The position numbers and the translations under genes were made by a program. From NCBI RefSeq assembly GCF_036997485.1, contig NZ_JAWLPU010000002.1:186001-250000 (forward strand): a DNA stretch of 64,000 bases, written 5' to 3'. The notes below the pieces were generated by a model that saw nothing but the letters and a program-made list of their open reading frames with translations, did no database searches and had not been told where the DNA came from. Shown piece by piece: positions 8,272-17,701 of this stretch. Numbering within the stretch: the stretch's first letter is position 1; each line of letters opens with the position of its first letter. The DNA comes from Brachyspira pilosicoli. Lineage in GTDB: Bacteria; Spirochaetota; Brachyspiria; Brachyspirales; Brachyspiraceae.

Positions 8272-9383
8272 AAAAACGTTTGATAGTAAATGATGATTAT
8301 TATGAATATTCATCAAGCTATATAAAAAAATATATTTTAATAGCATTTATAATAATTGCTGTGATATTATCTATATATTTTTTTATATATTTTAATTATA
8401 ATGTTGTGCCTGATAAATCTTTTGCTAAAAATAATATTCCTGCCATTGAAAATAATAATATTATGAATAAGAGAGGTACATATTATACTGGAACTTTTAC
8501 TAATATTCCAAAATCTATCGTTATTAATGATAATATGAGAGAATCTATTTATATGTATCTATTTCATGATAATAATATAATATTTTGGAAATTATACAAA
8601 TATGGATTGAAAAGATATTTCTCATATAATGCATTTAATATATTAGATGGAGATTCTCAAGAGTTTATAATAAAAGAAGATAAAAAAAATTTTTTGGATT
8701 TTTATGATAATTTTATAAGGAGTCAATTTAAAAAAACAGATGGCTCCTTTAATTTAGAAATACCTAATTTTGAAAATACAAAAATAAATTTAGAAACTTC
8801 TATAAATAATTTAATAGACAGTGAATTAACTTTTAAATTTACAAACTTTCATGCTTCTATGATAAATTGGAAGGGAAACAGAGCATTATATAATGCATTT
8901 TATTTTGGTATTCCTAAAGGTTATTTAACTGTCCCTGGAAGCGATAATACTATAGATGAAAGAAGTTCTGTTCTAATTTTTAACACAGTGGGTAGAATTC
9001 CATCAAGATATACTCATAATATTATAATGGCATTAGTATACTCTTCATACAGTACAAAACCAATACCTATACTTATATATGATAGTAAACCGGAATCTCA
9101 AAATTCTAAAATTATAAAAATATTATATAAAAATAAATGGTATGTATATAATACTTTTATATCTCATCAATATAAAGATAGTATAGATTTTTATTCTAAA
9201 GAATTAGGTTTTAGTTTGGTCTTTAATCTAACAGGTAGGGAAAGCAAAGACTCTTTTGGAAATATTATAAAAATGGATACTACAATATCTTTAGGTATTC
9301 TAAATGGTTATTTGACTATTAATGATGAACAAATAAATGTTAACGGCAATGCGGTAAAGGAGTCTATGCACAGTGTATTTTAA
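8262..9383 (+). CDS. Unknown single-pass membrane-anchored protein
   Basis: A 373-residue protein I do not recognise. It has a short basic N-terminus, one strong transmembrane helix (about residues 24-47) and a long polar, Asn/Ile/Tyr-rich remainder that would face the periplasm. No catalytic motif or repeat is evident. The ATG lies inside the end of the DUF1385 gene (10-nt overlap) with only a weak GAG ribosome-binding signal, implying coupling. A hairpin terminator follows directly. The coupling suggests a job with the DUF1385 protein; that is inference. Confidence 0.75.
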   Translation: MRIKKRLIVNDDYYEYSSSYIKKYILIAFIIIAVILSIYFFIYFNYNVVPDKSFAKNNIPAIENNNIMNKRGTYYTGTFTNIPKSIVINDNMRESIYMYLFHDNNIIFWKLYKYGLKRYFSYNAFNILDGDSQEFIIKEDKKNFLDFYDNFIRSQFKKTDGSFNLEIPNFENTKINLETSINNLIDSELTFKFTNFHASMINWKGNRALYNAFYFGIPKGYLTVPGSDNTIDERSSVLIFNTVGRIPSRYTHNIIMALVYSSYSTKPIPILIYDSKPESQNSKIIKILYKNKWYVYNTFISHQYKDSIDFYSKELGFSLVFNLTGRESKDSFGNIIKMDTTISLGILNGYLTINDEQINVNGNAVKESMHSVF

Positions 9384-9388
9384 AATAT

Positions 9389-9423
9389 AAAAAGCACATA
9401 TTTTTTAAAATATGCGCTTTTTT
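9389..9423 (+). terminator. Hairpin terminator between convergent genes
   Basis: AAAGC-CATATTTT paired with AAAATATG-GCTTT around a short T-rich loop, one mismatch, followed by T6. It lies just after the stop at 9383, and the A-rich left side lets it serve the minus-strand hydrogenase gene too. Confidence 0.85.
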
Positions 9424-9444
9424 TATATTTTTATAATATTATAT

Positions 9445-10917
9445 TTATTCTTTATTTAATTCTTTACCAGTAGAAGCATATTTCTGTAATAAAACAGTAG
9501 CTGCTTTAGGGTTCTTAACAACACAAGGTCCTCCCACACATCCGCCATTACAAGCCATAACCTCTACTAAATTTGGAGTATCATCACTAACAGGTGTTTC
9601 TCCAGATTGTACTTTACCATAAGCTCTTAATTGTTTCATACCCTCTTTATCAAGACCATTAATAACAGCAGCCTTTAATTTTTCAGGGTGTTTTAATCTT
9701 ATTTTAACAGCCTCAGCAACTCCCCCGCTCATAGCATATTTTCTTCCAGAAGCAGTAGGAATCTCTCCTATATCTAAATCAGGCTCTTTAGCAACATCAG
9801 TTCCTGTAGCTATAAATAAAGCATCAAGCTCTTCCATAGATAAACAATAATCTACTAAATCATCATCAATACTCTCTCTTCTCTTAGCAAGACAAGGCCC
9901 TATAAATACATTAACAGCATCAGGATCCTCAGCATGCATCATTTCAGCAGTGTAATGCATAGGAGTTTTAGTTTCAGATACGCAAGGCACTAATTCCGGA
10001 ACATGTTTTCTAACAGCCTTAACATAAGCAGGACAGCAAGAAGTAGTCATTAACTTATCTCCCCTCTCCATTCTCTCTTCAAACTCAGCAGCCTCTCTAT
10101 CAGAAGTAACATCAGCCCCCAAAGCAACTTCCCATACCTTATGGAAACCTATCTTTAATAAAGCACTTTTTAATTGACCAGGTTTAGCATTAAATTGTGA
10201 AGCTATAGCAGGAGCATACATCACATTAACTTTTTTGTCCTTTTTTAAATGTTTAAGCACATCCAAAAGCTGACCTTTATCCATCATAGCACTGAAAGGA
10301 CATTCTCTCATACAGTTACCGCAGAATATACATTTATGATAATCTATTACCTCTTTTCCTTGTTCATTTTTATTAATAGCACCAACAGGACAAGATTCTT
10401 CACAAGGAACAGGTATATATATAATTGCATGATAAGGGCAATTTTTTAAACATAATCCGCAGTTAATACATTTATCACTATCTATATAAGCTCTTTTCTC
10501 ATCTAATATGGTAATAGCATTTTTCGGGCAGTTCATTTTACAAGGTCTAGCCAAACAAGCCTGACAAGCATCTGTAACCATGAAATTAGCCCTAACACAA
10601 GCATTACAAGCTTCATCTAATACAGTAAGCATAGGCCAAGTGGGCTTCTCTCTTTCTAATGCTAATTTGGCATATTCAGATAAAGGTATGCCGCTATCTT
10701 CTTTACCTTCAACACTTATACCAAGTCTTGCCATAATCCTATTTTTTATTATCTCTCTATCATGATGAATACAACATCTTATTGATTTACTATCTCTCGG
10801 TATTATCTCTATAGGCATTCTATCAATTTCTTCTATTAACCTATCTTCTATAAAAAGCGTAGTTATTCTCACTAAGATATCTTTTTTTAATTGAGCTGCA
10901 TTATTATTAATATTCAT
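9445..10917 (-). CDS. Monomeric [FeFe] hydrogenase, group-B type
   Basis: A protein of about 490 residues with several ferredoxin-like Fe-S motifs (CxxCGLCxxNCP and CxFCGNCMRECP, plus N-terminal Cys clusters about 104-135) and a hydrogenase H-cluster domain. The three H-cluster loops are L1 TSCCPA (about 292-297), L2 GPCLAKR (about 340-346) and L3 MACNGGC (about 454-460), so all four cluster cysteines are present. L1 lacks the Trp of classical TSCCPxW and L2 has GPC rather than MPC, both marks of group B enzymes. The ATG at 10917 fits GGAG at 5-nt spacing better than the upstream GTG at 10923. No maturation genes (hydE/F/G) or partner subunits are adjacent. Likely a cytoplasmic ferredoxin-linked or sensory hydrogenase. 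Confidence 0.85.
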   Translation of the reverse strand: MNINNNAAQLKKDILVRITTLFIEDRLIEEIDRMPIEIIPRDSKSIRCCIHHDREIIKNRIMARLGISVEGKEDSGIPLSEYAKLALEREKPTWPMLTVLDEACNACVRANFMVTDACQACLARPCKMNCPKNAITILDEKRAYIDSDKCINCGLCLKNCPYHAIIYIPVPCEESCPVGAINKNEQGKEVIDYHKCIFCGNCMRECPFSAMMDKGQLLDVLKHLKKDKKVNVMYAPAIASQFNAKPGQLKSALLKIGFHKVWEVALGADVTSDREAAEFEERMERGDKLMTTSCCPAYVKAVRKHVPELVPCVSETKTPMHYTAEMMHAEDPDAVNVFIGPCLAKRRESIDDDLVDYCLSMEELDALFIATGTDVAKEPDLDIGEIPTASGRKYAMSGGVAEAVKIRLKHPEKLKAAVINGLDKEGMKQLRAYGKVQSGETPVSDDTPNLVEVMACNGGCVGGPCVVKNPKAATVLLQKYASTGKELNKE

Positions 10918-10945
10918 ATACACTCCAATTATATATTTTTGTACA

Positions 10946-10973
10946 ATTATAACTTAAATAAGTATTTTTTCAA
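10946..10973 (-). promoter_or_regulatory. Sigma-70 promoter of the hydrogenase gene
   Basis: On the minus strand TTGAAA (10973-10968), 16 nt, TATAAT (10951-10946), 29 nt before the chosen start. Confidence 0.65.
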
Positions 10974-11142
10974 GTTTAAACTAAATTATTAGTACAAAAT
11001 AAGTATAAAAACGAACAAATAATATTAAAACAATAACAAATAATACAAAAGTAACAAAATATAAAATATTTTTAATATTATAAGAACATAAAACAAAAAA
11101 ATAAAACAACTAAACAGCATTTAATATTTTTTATTAAACTTC

Positions 11143-11171
11143 TTGACAACTAATATAAAAATAACTATATT
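11143..11171 (+). promoter_or_regulatory. Sigma-70 promoter of ald
   Basis: TTGACA (11143-11148), 17 nt, TATATT (11166-11171), upstream of the ald ribosome-binding site. Confidence 0.7.
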
Positions 11172-11219
11172 TATTTATATGCTTTTAATGCAAATAATTT
11201 TATTGTGAAAGGAGTTTTT

Positions 11220-12329
11220 ATGCTTATAGGCTGTCCTAAAGAAATAAAAAATCAAGAATATAGAGTTGGTCTAACCCCATCAAATGTTGCAGACTATATT
11301 AGTAATGGGCATAAGGTAATTATGGAAAATGGTGCAGGAATTGGTTCAGGATTTACAGACGATGAATATAAAAAAGCTGGAGCTGAGATTGCTGATAAAA
11401 AGAGAGTATTTGAAGCAGATATGATAATAAAAGTAAAAGAACCTATAGAAAGTGAATATGAATATTTTAGAGAAAATCAAATACTTTATACATACTTACA
11501 TTTAGCAGCAGATAAACCTTTAACCGATATGCTTTTAAAAAAGAAAATAAAATCTATTGCTTATGAAACCATGAAAGATAATTTAAATCAATTGCCTTGT
11601 TTAGCACCTATGAGCGGTATTGCTGGAAGACTATCTATACAAGAAGCTGCTAAGTATCTTGAAAAGAAATTTGGAGGAGAAGGAATTTTAATGGGAGGGG
11701 TTCCGGGGGTACAAAAGGCAAATGTTGTAATACTTGGAGCTGGAGTTGTTGGACTTAATGCAGCACAAATAGCTATGGGAATGGGGGCTAATGTATCTAT
11801 TACTGATGTTAATCTTACAAGATTAGCTTATATAGACCAATTATTTAATATGAGAATAAACACATACTTTAGTGCTCCTTCTACTTTAGAAAATTTATTT
11901 AAAACTGCTGATGTTGTTATAGGAAGTGTATTGATACCTGGAGCAAAAGCACCTAAGCTTTTAAGAAAAGAACATTTAAAAATAATGAAGAAAGGTGCTG
12001 TTATAGTTGATGTAGCAATAGACCAAGGAGGTTGTTTTGAAACATCAAAACCTACCACACATGATGACCCTATATTTATAGTTGATGATGTTGTACATTA
12101 TTGTGTTACCAATATGCCTGGAGCTGTGCCAAGAACTTCTACAATAGCATTAACAAATGCAACAACATATTATGGCGTAATGTTAGCAAATCAAGGTTTA
12201 GAGGAAATTTGCAAAAATAATAACACTCTTCTTACAGGATTAAACACTTATGATGGAAAATGTACTTTTAAGGGGGTGGCCGATGCATTTGCTTTGGAAT
12301 ATGTTGAGCCTCTAAAAGCATTAAAATAA
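11220..12329 (+). CDS. ald: Alanine dehydrogenase
   Basis: A 369-residue NAD-dependent L-alanine dehydrogenase interconverting alanine and pyruvate plus ammonia in the cytoplasm. It opens MLIGCPKEIKNQEYRVGLTP. Catalytic and substrate residues are visible: K73 in KVKEP, H94 in YLHLAADK and D268 in AIDQGG. The Rossmann-type NAD site is VVILGAGVVGLNAAQIAMGMG near residue 170. The ATG at 11220 is preferred over an in-frame GTG at 11205 because AAAGGAG (11208-11214) sits just in front of it. A stand-alone gene with its own promoter and terminator; with the nearby hydrogenase it may help balance NADH and pyruvate, which is inference. Confidence 0.95.
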   Translation: MLIGCPKEIKNQEYRVGLTPSNVADYISNGHKVIMENGAGIGSGFTDDEYKKAGAEIADKKRVFEADMIIKVKEPIESEYEYFRENQILYTYLHLAADKPLTDMLLKKKIKSIAYETMKDNLNQLPCLAPMSGIAGRLSIQEAAKYLEKKFGGEGILMGGVPGVQKANVVILGAGVVGLNAAQIAMGMGANVSITDVNLTRLAYIDQLFNMRINTYFSAPSTLENLFKTADVVIGSVLIPGAKAPKLLRKEHLKIMKKGAVIVDVAIDQGGCFETSKPTTHDDPIFIVDDVVHYCVTNMPGAVPRTSTIALTNATTYYGVMLANQGLEEICKNNNTLLTGLNTYDGKCTFKGVADAFALEYVEPLKALK

Positions 12330-12364
12330 ATATATAAAAAATTATTAAATAAAATAAATTATTA

Positions 12365-12396
12365 AAAAAGCAGAGGATTTTTTATTCTCTGCTTTT
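12365..12396. terminator. Bidirectional terminator between ald and the M81 gene
   Basis: AAAAAGCAGAG, a 10-base AT loop, CTCTGCTTTTT: an 11-bp stem with A-tract and T-tract, so it can end both convergent transcripts. Confidence 0.92.
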
Positions 12397-12425
12397 TGTT
12401 TTACATAACTTTATAACTTGTAAAA

Positions 12426-13907
12426 TTATTTTATTAGAGCTTCATTAATATCTATGCTAAAATTTTTGTCTAAAGGGTATATAGGTCTTGGAACTTTATT
12501 GAAAGGAAGATCTTCCAATATTTCACAGCTAGCTCCTTTAGAAGCTGCCATTATTGCCCTTTTGCTGCTAGGTTTGAAGCAGTCTTCCAAATAACCCAAT
12601 TTCAATATAACTATATCGCATTTATATTCATCAATACCTATAGAATGCAAAAGCTCATTATCTCCGAATCCTATATGTTTTGAAGTTATTACTATGAATA
12701 TATTTTGATATTTTACCAATGCAATTTTAGACTTATATGTTCCGTAGCATTCGTTAAGCTTTATGACTTTTACATTAAGCTTTACAGTTCCTTTGCTTAT
12801 ATTATCAAATTTTCCGCCAAGTTCTATATCTATATTTGCATTTTCCCCTGCTTCAAAACATTTTTCGCATGATACAGGGTCAAAGAAGCCGGAATATAAT
12901 ATATCTTTATCATACTTTTTTACTAAATCATTTTTTAATAAATCATTTATAAAGTCCACGCTATCGCCTGCTGCACCTGCTGTAGGATTATCCCCAGAAT
13001 CTGATAAATATAAAGGTCTTTCTTTAGCATTAATGGCAATATTTATAGCTTCAGTATTGCTATATGTTTCAACATGAAATTTGAAATCATCTTTTCTGTT
13101 CCAAAATTCATTTGCAAGTTTTTTAGCACATTCATCAGCTATATTTTTATCATTTGCTACAACTAAAGCAGTAACCCCCGCATCCTTAGAATCAGCCCAA
13201 GGAAAACCTAATAAGTAACTAGCAGCTAATATGTTTTTGTTTTCTTCCTCTTTTTTTAATAAATTAATCATACTAGTCATAGGCTCTACACTTGTTTCGC
13301 TTTTTTCTCCTGCTATTAATATAGGAATCTTATAAGCTGACATATAAACATCTTTTCCAGATTCTAAATAACAATGGGTTAAATAAGCAGCATGAGCACC
13401 TGTTTCATAAGTATCTATATGAGGTGCAGTTTTATATCCTACATACCCATTACAGTTTTCAGTCATATCTTTTGTTATAGTAGCATGCATATCAAGAGAA
13501 GCAAATATAGGAACATTTTTAAAAATCTCTTTTAAAGTTTTTAGTAAATCTCCTTCAGCATCTCCAATCTCTTCAACTCTCATAGAACCATGCAAACTCA
13601 AAGATATTGCATCAATTTCACCTATGTTTTTAATTCTTTCTATCATTTCATTTTTTATTTTTAAATAAAAGTCTTTAGAAACTACACCATTAGGAACAGC
13701 CCTTGCAAATACGGTAGGAATAACATCGTAACCGTAGCTTTTTAATTTTTCGTACAATCCTTTAGCAGAATTATATGTATCCCCTACTTTGCTTTCGAAT
13801 TCTTCGCCTCTTAAAACTACAAATTCATTTTCTCCTGTTATGATAGGGTTGAAAGTATTGGATTCATGATTCATTCCGCCAACAGCTATTTTATATTTTT
13901 TACCCAT
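12426..13907 (-). CDS. M81 family metallopeptidase (MlrC-like)
   Basis: A 493-residue protein of the M81/MlrC (DUF1485) family, named for microcystinase C but widespread in bacteria that never meet microcystin; physiological substrates are mostly unknown. The N-terminal domain opens with VGGMNHESNTFNP, and SLHGSMRVEEIGDAEGDLL (about residues 108-126) and ASLDMHATITKDM (about 138-150) carry the conserved Asp/His metal-site residues. The C-terminal MlrC domain includes LSDSGDNPTAGAAGDS (about 300-315). No signal peptide, so cytoplasmic. Monocistronic, with its own promoter upstream and the shared terminator downstream. A role in peptide or amide turnover is the best inference. Confidence 0.88.
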   Translation of the reverse strand: MGKKYKIAVGGMNHESNTFNPIITGENEFVVLRGEEFESKVGDTYNSAKGLYEKLKSYGYDVIPTVFARAVPNGVVSKDFYLKIKNEMIERIKNIGEIDAISLSLHGSMRVEEIGDAEGDLLKTLKEIFKNVPIFASLDMHATITKDMTENCNGYVGYKTAPHIDTYETGAHAAYLTHCYLESGKDVYMSAYKIPILIAGEKSETSVEPMTSMINLLKKEEENKNILAASYLLGFPWADSKDAGVTALVVANDKNIADECAKKLANEFWNRKDDFKFHVETYSNTEAINIAINAKERPLYLSDSGDNPTAGAAGDSVDFINDLLKNDLVKKYDKDILYSGFFDPVSCEKCFEAGENANIDIELGGKFDNISKGTVKLNVKVIKLNECYGTYKSKIALVKYQNIFIVITSKHIGFGDNELLHSIGIDEYKCDIVILKLGYLEDCFKPSSKRAIMAASKGASCEILEDLPFNKVPRPIYPLDKNFSIDINEALIK

Positions 13908-13964
13908 TTTATTTTCCTTTTAACTTTTAAATATTAGTTAATACTAAAAAATATTTATTTTAAA

Positions 13965-13993
13965 ATTATACACAATTTCTTATTGTTTTGCAA
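13965..13993 (-). promoter_or_regulatory. Sigma-70 promoter of the M81 gene
   Basis: On the minus strand TTGCAA (13993-13988), 17 nt, TATAAT (13970-13965). Confidence 0.6.
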
Positions 13994-14113
13994 ACTTATA
14001 AAAATCTTTTTTTATTAAATTAAATATTTATTTTTTATATTATTTCAATTAATTTAATAGTGTTTCATATTTTATTAAAAATAAATAAAATATAATTATT
14101 TTTTTATTTTTTC

Positions 14114-14142
14114 TTGAAAATGAATATCTTTTTTAATATAAT
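14114..14142 (+). promoter_or_regulatory. Sigma-70 promoter of the binding-protein/fucosidase genes
   Basis: TTGAAA (14114-14119), 17 nt, TATAAT (14137-14142), 38 nt before the start at 14180. Confidence 0.7.
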
Positions 14143-14179
14143 AATTAATATGAAAAAATAAAAAATATAGAGGAAAATT

Positions 14180-15469
14180 ATGAAAAAGTTATATTTTATT
14201 TTAATATTATTGTTTTCTATTTTAATTTCCTGTAGTAAGTCATCTGAACCAAATAGAGATGAAAATGGAAATATAGTTATTAGTGTTGCTGCCAGATATT
14301 CTTCAAATAGACCTGATGATTTATTTTATAAGAATAAAGTAGAAGAATTTAATAATATGAATTTAGGAATAAAAGTAGTATTAGATAATATTCCTACAGA
14401 AGCAACTTACTTAGATAAATTAAGAGTATCTTTTGCAAATGGTGATACACCTAATATCTTTTTAGAACATGGCGGTTCTAGAGTAAAAGACTATATAGAT
14501 TCTGATGCTTTAGTTAATTTGCAAGAATATTTTGATGAAGATCCTCAATGGTATAATTCTTTTTATTCTTCGTTATTTAAAGATCTGAAATATGAAAATA
14601 TAGATGGGATATGGGGAGTGCCTTATAAATCTTATGTAATATTAATTTATTATAATAAAGAAATTTTTAAAAATAATAATATTGAAGTTCCTGAGACTTT
14701 TGATGAATTATTAGAAGTTTGTAAAAAATTAAAACAAGCAGGAATCAAGCCTTTTCAAGTTGGAGAAAAGGATATATCAAGATTCGGTCATTTTCACAAT
14801 AATATAGTTATAAAATCTTTAGGTGTTAATGCTGCTAAAGATTTGGCTGATAGAACTCTTAGTTATGATAGTCCTCAAATGATAGAAAGTTACAGAATAA
14901 TATATGATATGATACAAAATAATTATTTTGGAGAAGATATTTTAAGTGTAGATTATAATGCTGAAAAGGCTAATTTTGAATCTGAACAATCTGCTATGAT
15001 ATGGGATGGATCTTGGTATGTAAGCGAGTTGTATGAGTCTTCCGATATATATGATAAAGTTGGAGTTATGAGTTTCCCTTATATAAATGAAGAATATAAA
15101 AATGAAGCTCAAGGCGGAGCAGCAGATATGTTTTATATTTCAAAACTTAATAAAACACCTGAAGAAATAGAAGCATCTGTAAAATTTTTGAAATATATTA
15201 CTTCTGTAGAATATTTTGAAGAATTAAATAAAGTTTCTGTTTCAATACCGCCAGTAAAATTAGAAAACAACAACGAACTTAATAACCCTCTTATGGAAGA
15301 AGTTTTAGACATATTTGCACAGTATACTAATTTAAGTTCAGATCTCCAAAATATAGATCCCGATTCTCATATGATAGATACAGTACGTAATGCTTTACAA
15401 GGGCTTGCTTTGGGAAATACACCGGAAGAATGTGCTAGACAGATAATTGAAAGAATAAATACTAAATAA
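14180..15469 (+). CDS. Sugar ABC transporter substrate-binding lipoprotein
   Basis: A 429-residue family-1 extracellular solute-binding protein, predicted to capture an oligosaccharide for a CUT1-type ABC importer. It starts with a lipoprotein signal peptide (lipobox near LLFSILISC, Cys at about 19). The mature part has the two-lobe pattern, with VSFANGDTPNIFLEHGG near residue 94 and WGVPYKSYVILIYYNKEIF near 150 as family signatures. It is 53 nt upstream of an alpha-L-fucosidase gene, so the two are probably co-transcribed and the ligand is plausibly fucosylated. A second binding lipoprotein with permeases lies opposite at 16837-19923; it is open which binder feeds those permeases. Confidence 0.88.
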   Translation: MKKLYFILILLFSILISCSKSSEPNRDENGNIVISVAARYSSNRPDDLFYKNKVEEFNNMNLGIKVVLDNIPTEATYLDKLRVSFANGDTPNIFLEHGGSRVKDYIDSDALVNLQEYFDEDPQWYNSFYSSLFKDLKYENIDGIWGVPYKSYVILIYYNKEIFKNNNIEVPETFDELLEVCKKLKQAGIKPFQVGEKDISRFGHFHNNIVIKSLGVNAAKDLADRTLSYDSPQMIESYRIIYDMIQNNYFGEDILSVDYNAEKANFESEQSAMIWDGSWYVSELYESSDIYDKVGVMSFPYINEEYKNEAQGGAADMFYISKLNKTPEEIEASVKFLKYITSVEYFEELNKVSVSIPPVKLENNNELNNPLMEEVLDIFAQYTNLSSDLQNIDPDSHMIDTVRNALQGLALGNTPEECARQIIERINTK

Positions 15470-15522
15470 TTTTTTAATGAATCAATATAAAAATTACATC
15501 TAAATATTTTAAGGAGAAAAAA

Positions 15523-16764
15523 ATGAAAGACACTAAACAGCAATGGTTTAAAGATGCAAAGTTTGGACTATTTATACACTGGGGATTATATGCTATACCT
15601 GCAGGTGAATATAAAGGAAAAATAACTCATACTGCTTCTGAATGGATTATGAATACTTTTGATATTCCTGTAGATGAATATAAGCAACTTGCAAAAGAAT
15701 TTAATCCTATACATTTTGATGCTGAATATATAGTGAAAAAAGCTAAAGATTGGGGTATGAAATATATAGTATTCACTTCCAAACATCATGACGGTTTTGC
15801 TATGTACCATTCTAAATGCAGCGATTATAATATAGTTGATGCCACACCATATAAAAAAGATGTATTAAAAGAACTTCAATTGGCTTGTGAAAAACATGGA
15901 ATAAAATTAGGTTTATATTATTCTCAGGCTCAAGATTGGGAGGATCCTAATGGTTTAATGTCTGGAAAAGATAATTCTAAAAAAGATTATCAGTATTATT
16001 TAGATCATAAAGTAAAACCTCAGTTAAAAGAAATATTAACAAATTATGGAGATATAGCTTTGGTATGGTTTGATACTCCTATGGAAAGTACAGAAGAACA
16101 AAGTAAATCTTTATATGATTTAGTGAAATCAATACAGCCTAATTGTATAGTAAGCGGAAGAATAGGAAACAACATAGGTGAATATATGACAACAGGAGAT
16201 AATTATATACCTAAACTTTCGTATGAAGGGGATTGGGAAATTCCAGCAACATTAAATGATACTTGGGGCTTTAAGAAGGCTGATCATAATTGGAAAAGTG
16301 CTAATGATATAATAAAAATACTTCTTAAAATTGTAAGCAGAGGCGGAAATTATCTTTTAAATATTGGTCCTGATGCTTTAGGAGATATTCCCAAGGAGAG
16401 TATAGATATATTAGACACTGTTGGAAAATATGTTAAAGAAAATGAAGAAGCTATATTTGCAAGTAAAAGAGTAGCATTTTATCCTTATGATTTACAATGG
16501 GGAGATTTTACTCAAAAAGATTATAAATTATATATACATGTATTAACATATAAAAACTTTATAGAAATCTCAAAAATGAAAAATAAGGTAAAAGGTGCTT
16601 ATTTAGTGAGAGATAAAAGAAAACTTGAGGCATATTCATTGATAGGATGCGAAGGAGAAGGAGTTGTTGAAATCAAACTTCCTGAAGATCTTAGAAAAGA
16701 AAAAAATTATTGTATATGTGTTGAATTAGAAGAAAAAGAACCTATATTTGAAGCGTTAGAATAA
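15523..16764 (+). CDS. Alpha-L-fucosidase (GH29)
   Basis: A 413-residue glycoside hydrolase family 29 enzyme releasing L-fucose from glycans. Family blocks are WFKDAKFGLFIHWGLYAIPAGEY at the N-terminus, FTSKHHDGFAMYHSKCSDYN near residue 86, and ALVWFDTPME (about 182-191), where the Asp of WFD is the expected nucleophile; SRGGNYLLNIGPDALG follows near 275. It has no signal peptide, so it should act in the cytoplasm on imported fucosyl-oligosaccharides. It sits between a sugar-binding lipoprotein and, convergently, an ABC importer operon. A dyad terminator follows. For a colonic spirochaete the likely source is mucin glycan; that is inference. Confidence 0.92.
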   Translation: MKDTKQQWFKDAKFGLFIHWGLYAIPAGEYKGKITHTASEWIMNTFDIPVDEYKQLAKEFNPIHFDAEYIVKKAKDWGMKYIVFTSKHHDGFAMYHSKCSDYNIVDATPYKKDVLKELQLACEKHGIKLGLYYSQAQDWEDPNGLMSGKDNSKKDYQYYLDHKVKPQLKEILTNYGDIALVWFDTPMESTEEQSKSLYDLVKSIQPNCIVSGRIGNNIGEYMTTGDNYIPKLSYEGDWEIPATLNDTWGFKKADHNWKSANDIIKILLKIVSRGGNYLLNIGPDALGDIPKESIDILDTVGKYVKENEEAIFASKRVAFYPYDLQWGDFTQKDYKLYIHVLTYKNFIEISKMKNKVKGAYLVRDKRKLEAYSLIGCEGEGVVEIKLPEDLRKEKNYCICVELEEKEPIFEALE

Positions 16765-16788
16765 AACAATTTAATTATTAAAATTATA

Positions 16789-16821
16789 AAGCGGTAATTT
16801 ATATAATATAATTACCGCTTA
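16789..16821. terminator. Bidirectional terminator between fucosidase and permease genes
   Basis: AAGCGGTAATT, a 10-base AT loop, AATTACCGCTT, then a T-rich run; an A-rich flank on the left suits the opposing transcript. Confidence 0.9.
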
Positions 16822-16836
16822 TTTTATATTATAAAA

Positions 16837-17688
16837 TTATTCTTTTAAAGCTCCTTCGCCAAAGCCTTTTATAAGCTGCTGATGGAATATCAAATAAAAT
16901 ATTATCATAGGAATTATAGAAATAACCAAAGCCGCAAATTGCATACCATATTCAACATTTAATCTTCCTGCAAAATTATTTAAAGCTACAGGCAAACTTC
17001 TTTTATCATTTCCCGTTGTTAAAATAAATACAAACATAAACTCATTCCAATGTCTTAAAAATGAGAGTATTACCATAGTAGCTGCTACAGGTTTTGAACA
17101 TGGAAATATAATTTTAAAAAATATTTGGAAATAATTTGCTCCGTCAATTAAAGAAGCTTCTATCAAAGCATCAGGTATGCTCTTTACATAAGAATAGGCT
17201 ATCAATACACTCATAGGCAAATCGAAAGCTATATACGGCAGTATTACCCCTATTCTTGTATCTATTATTCCTATTCTGCTTTCCATTAAAAATAAAGGCA
17301 CTATAACAGCATGTACAGTTATTAGTAAACCTCCCGTAAAAGCACCGTAAAAAAATCCATTGCTTTTATATGGAAATTTAGTAAGTCCAAAAGCTGCTGC
17401 CATTGCTAACACCAAAGTACATACCGTTGCAATTGATGTATAGAATATGCTGTTAAATATACTTATTCCCATATTTCCTATTTCCCAAGCATTTGTATAA
17501 TTAGAAATAGTAGGGTTTGAAGGTAATGATAATGGAGAAGCTAATATTTCTGCATGAGGCTTAAATGATGAATACAACAGCCATATTATAGGAAATATTG
17601 TTATTATAGTAAAAGCTATCATTATAATATAAGCAGGTATTTTCCAAGTTAATGGAGCATCATTTATTTTATTTTTTCTTTTTTCCAT
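16837..17688 (-). CDS. Carbohydrate ABC transporter permease (MalG type)
   Basis: A 283-residue inner-membrane permease of the CUT1 MalG/UgpE type with about six transmembrane helices. The cytoplasmic EAA loop that contacts the ATPase reads EASLIDGANYFQIFFKIIFP (about residues 180-199), matching EAAxxDGA-xxx-IxxP. It is the last gene of a three-gene operon and lies 13 nt from the upstream permease. No ATP-binding subunit is encoded here; CUT1 systems commonly borrow a shared MsmK-type ATPase. Confidence 0.92.
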   Translation of the reverse strand: MEKRKNKINDAPLTWKIPAYIIMIAFTIITIFPIIWLLYSSFKPHAEILASPLSLPSNPTISNYTNAWEIGNMGISIFNSIFYTSIATVCTLVLAMAAAFGLTKFPYKSNGFFYGAFTGGLLITVHAVIVPLFLMESRIGIIDTRIGVILPYIAFDLPMSVLIAYSYVKSIPDALIEASLIDGANYFQIFFKIIFPCSKPVAATMVILSFLRHWNEFMFVFILTTGNDKRSLPVALNNFAGRLNVEYGMQFAALVISIIPMIIFYLIFHQQLIKGFGEGALKE

Positions 17689-17701
17689 TTTTTAACACCT
17701 C

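Noticed and set aside
11205-11219. GTG start for alanine dehydrogenase
   Set aside because: The AAAGGAG site lies downstream of this GTG and at the right distance from ATG 11220, which also gives the family N-terminus.
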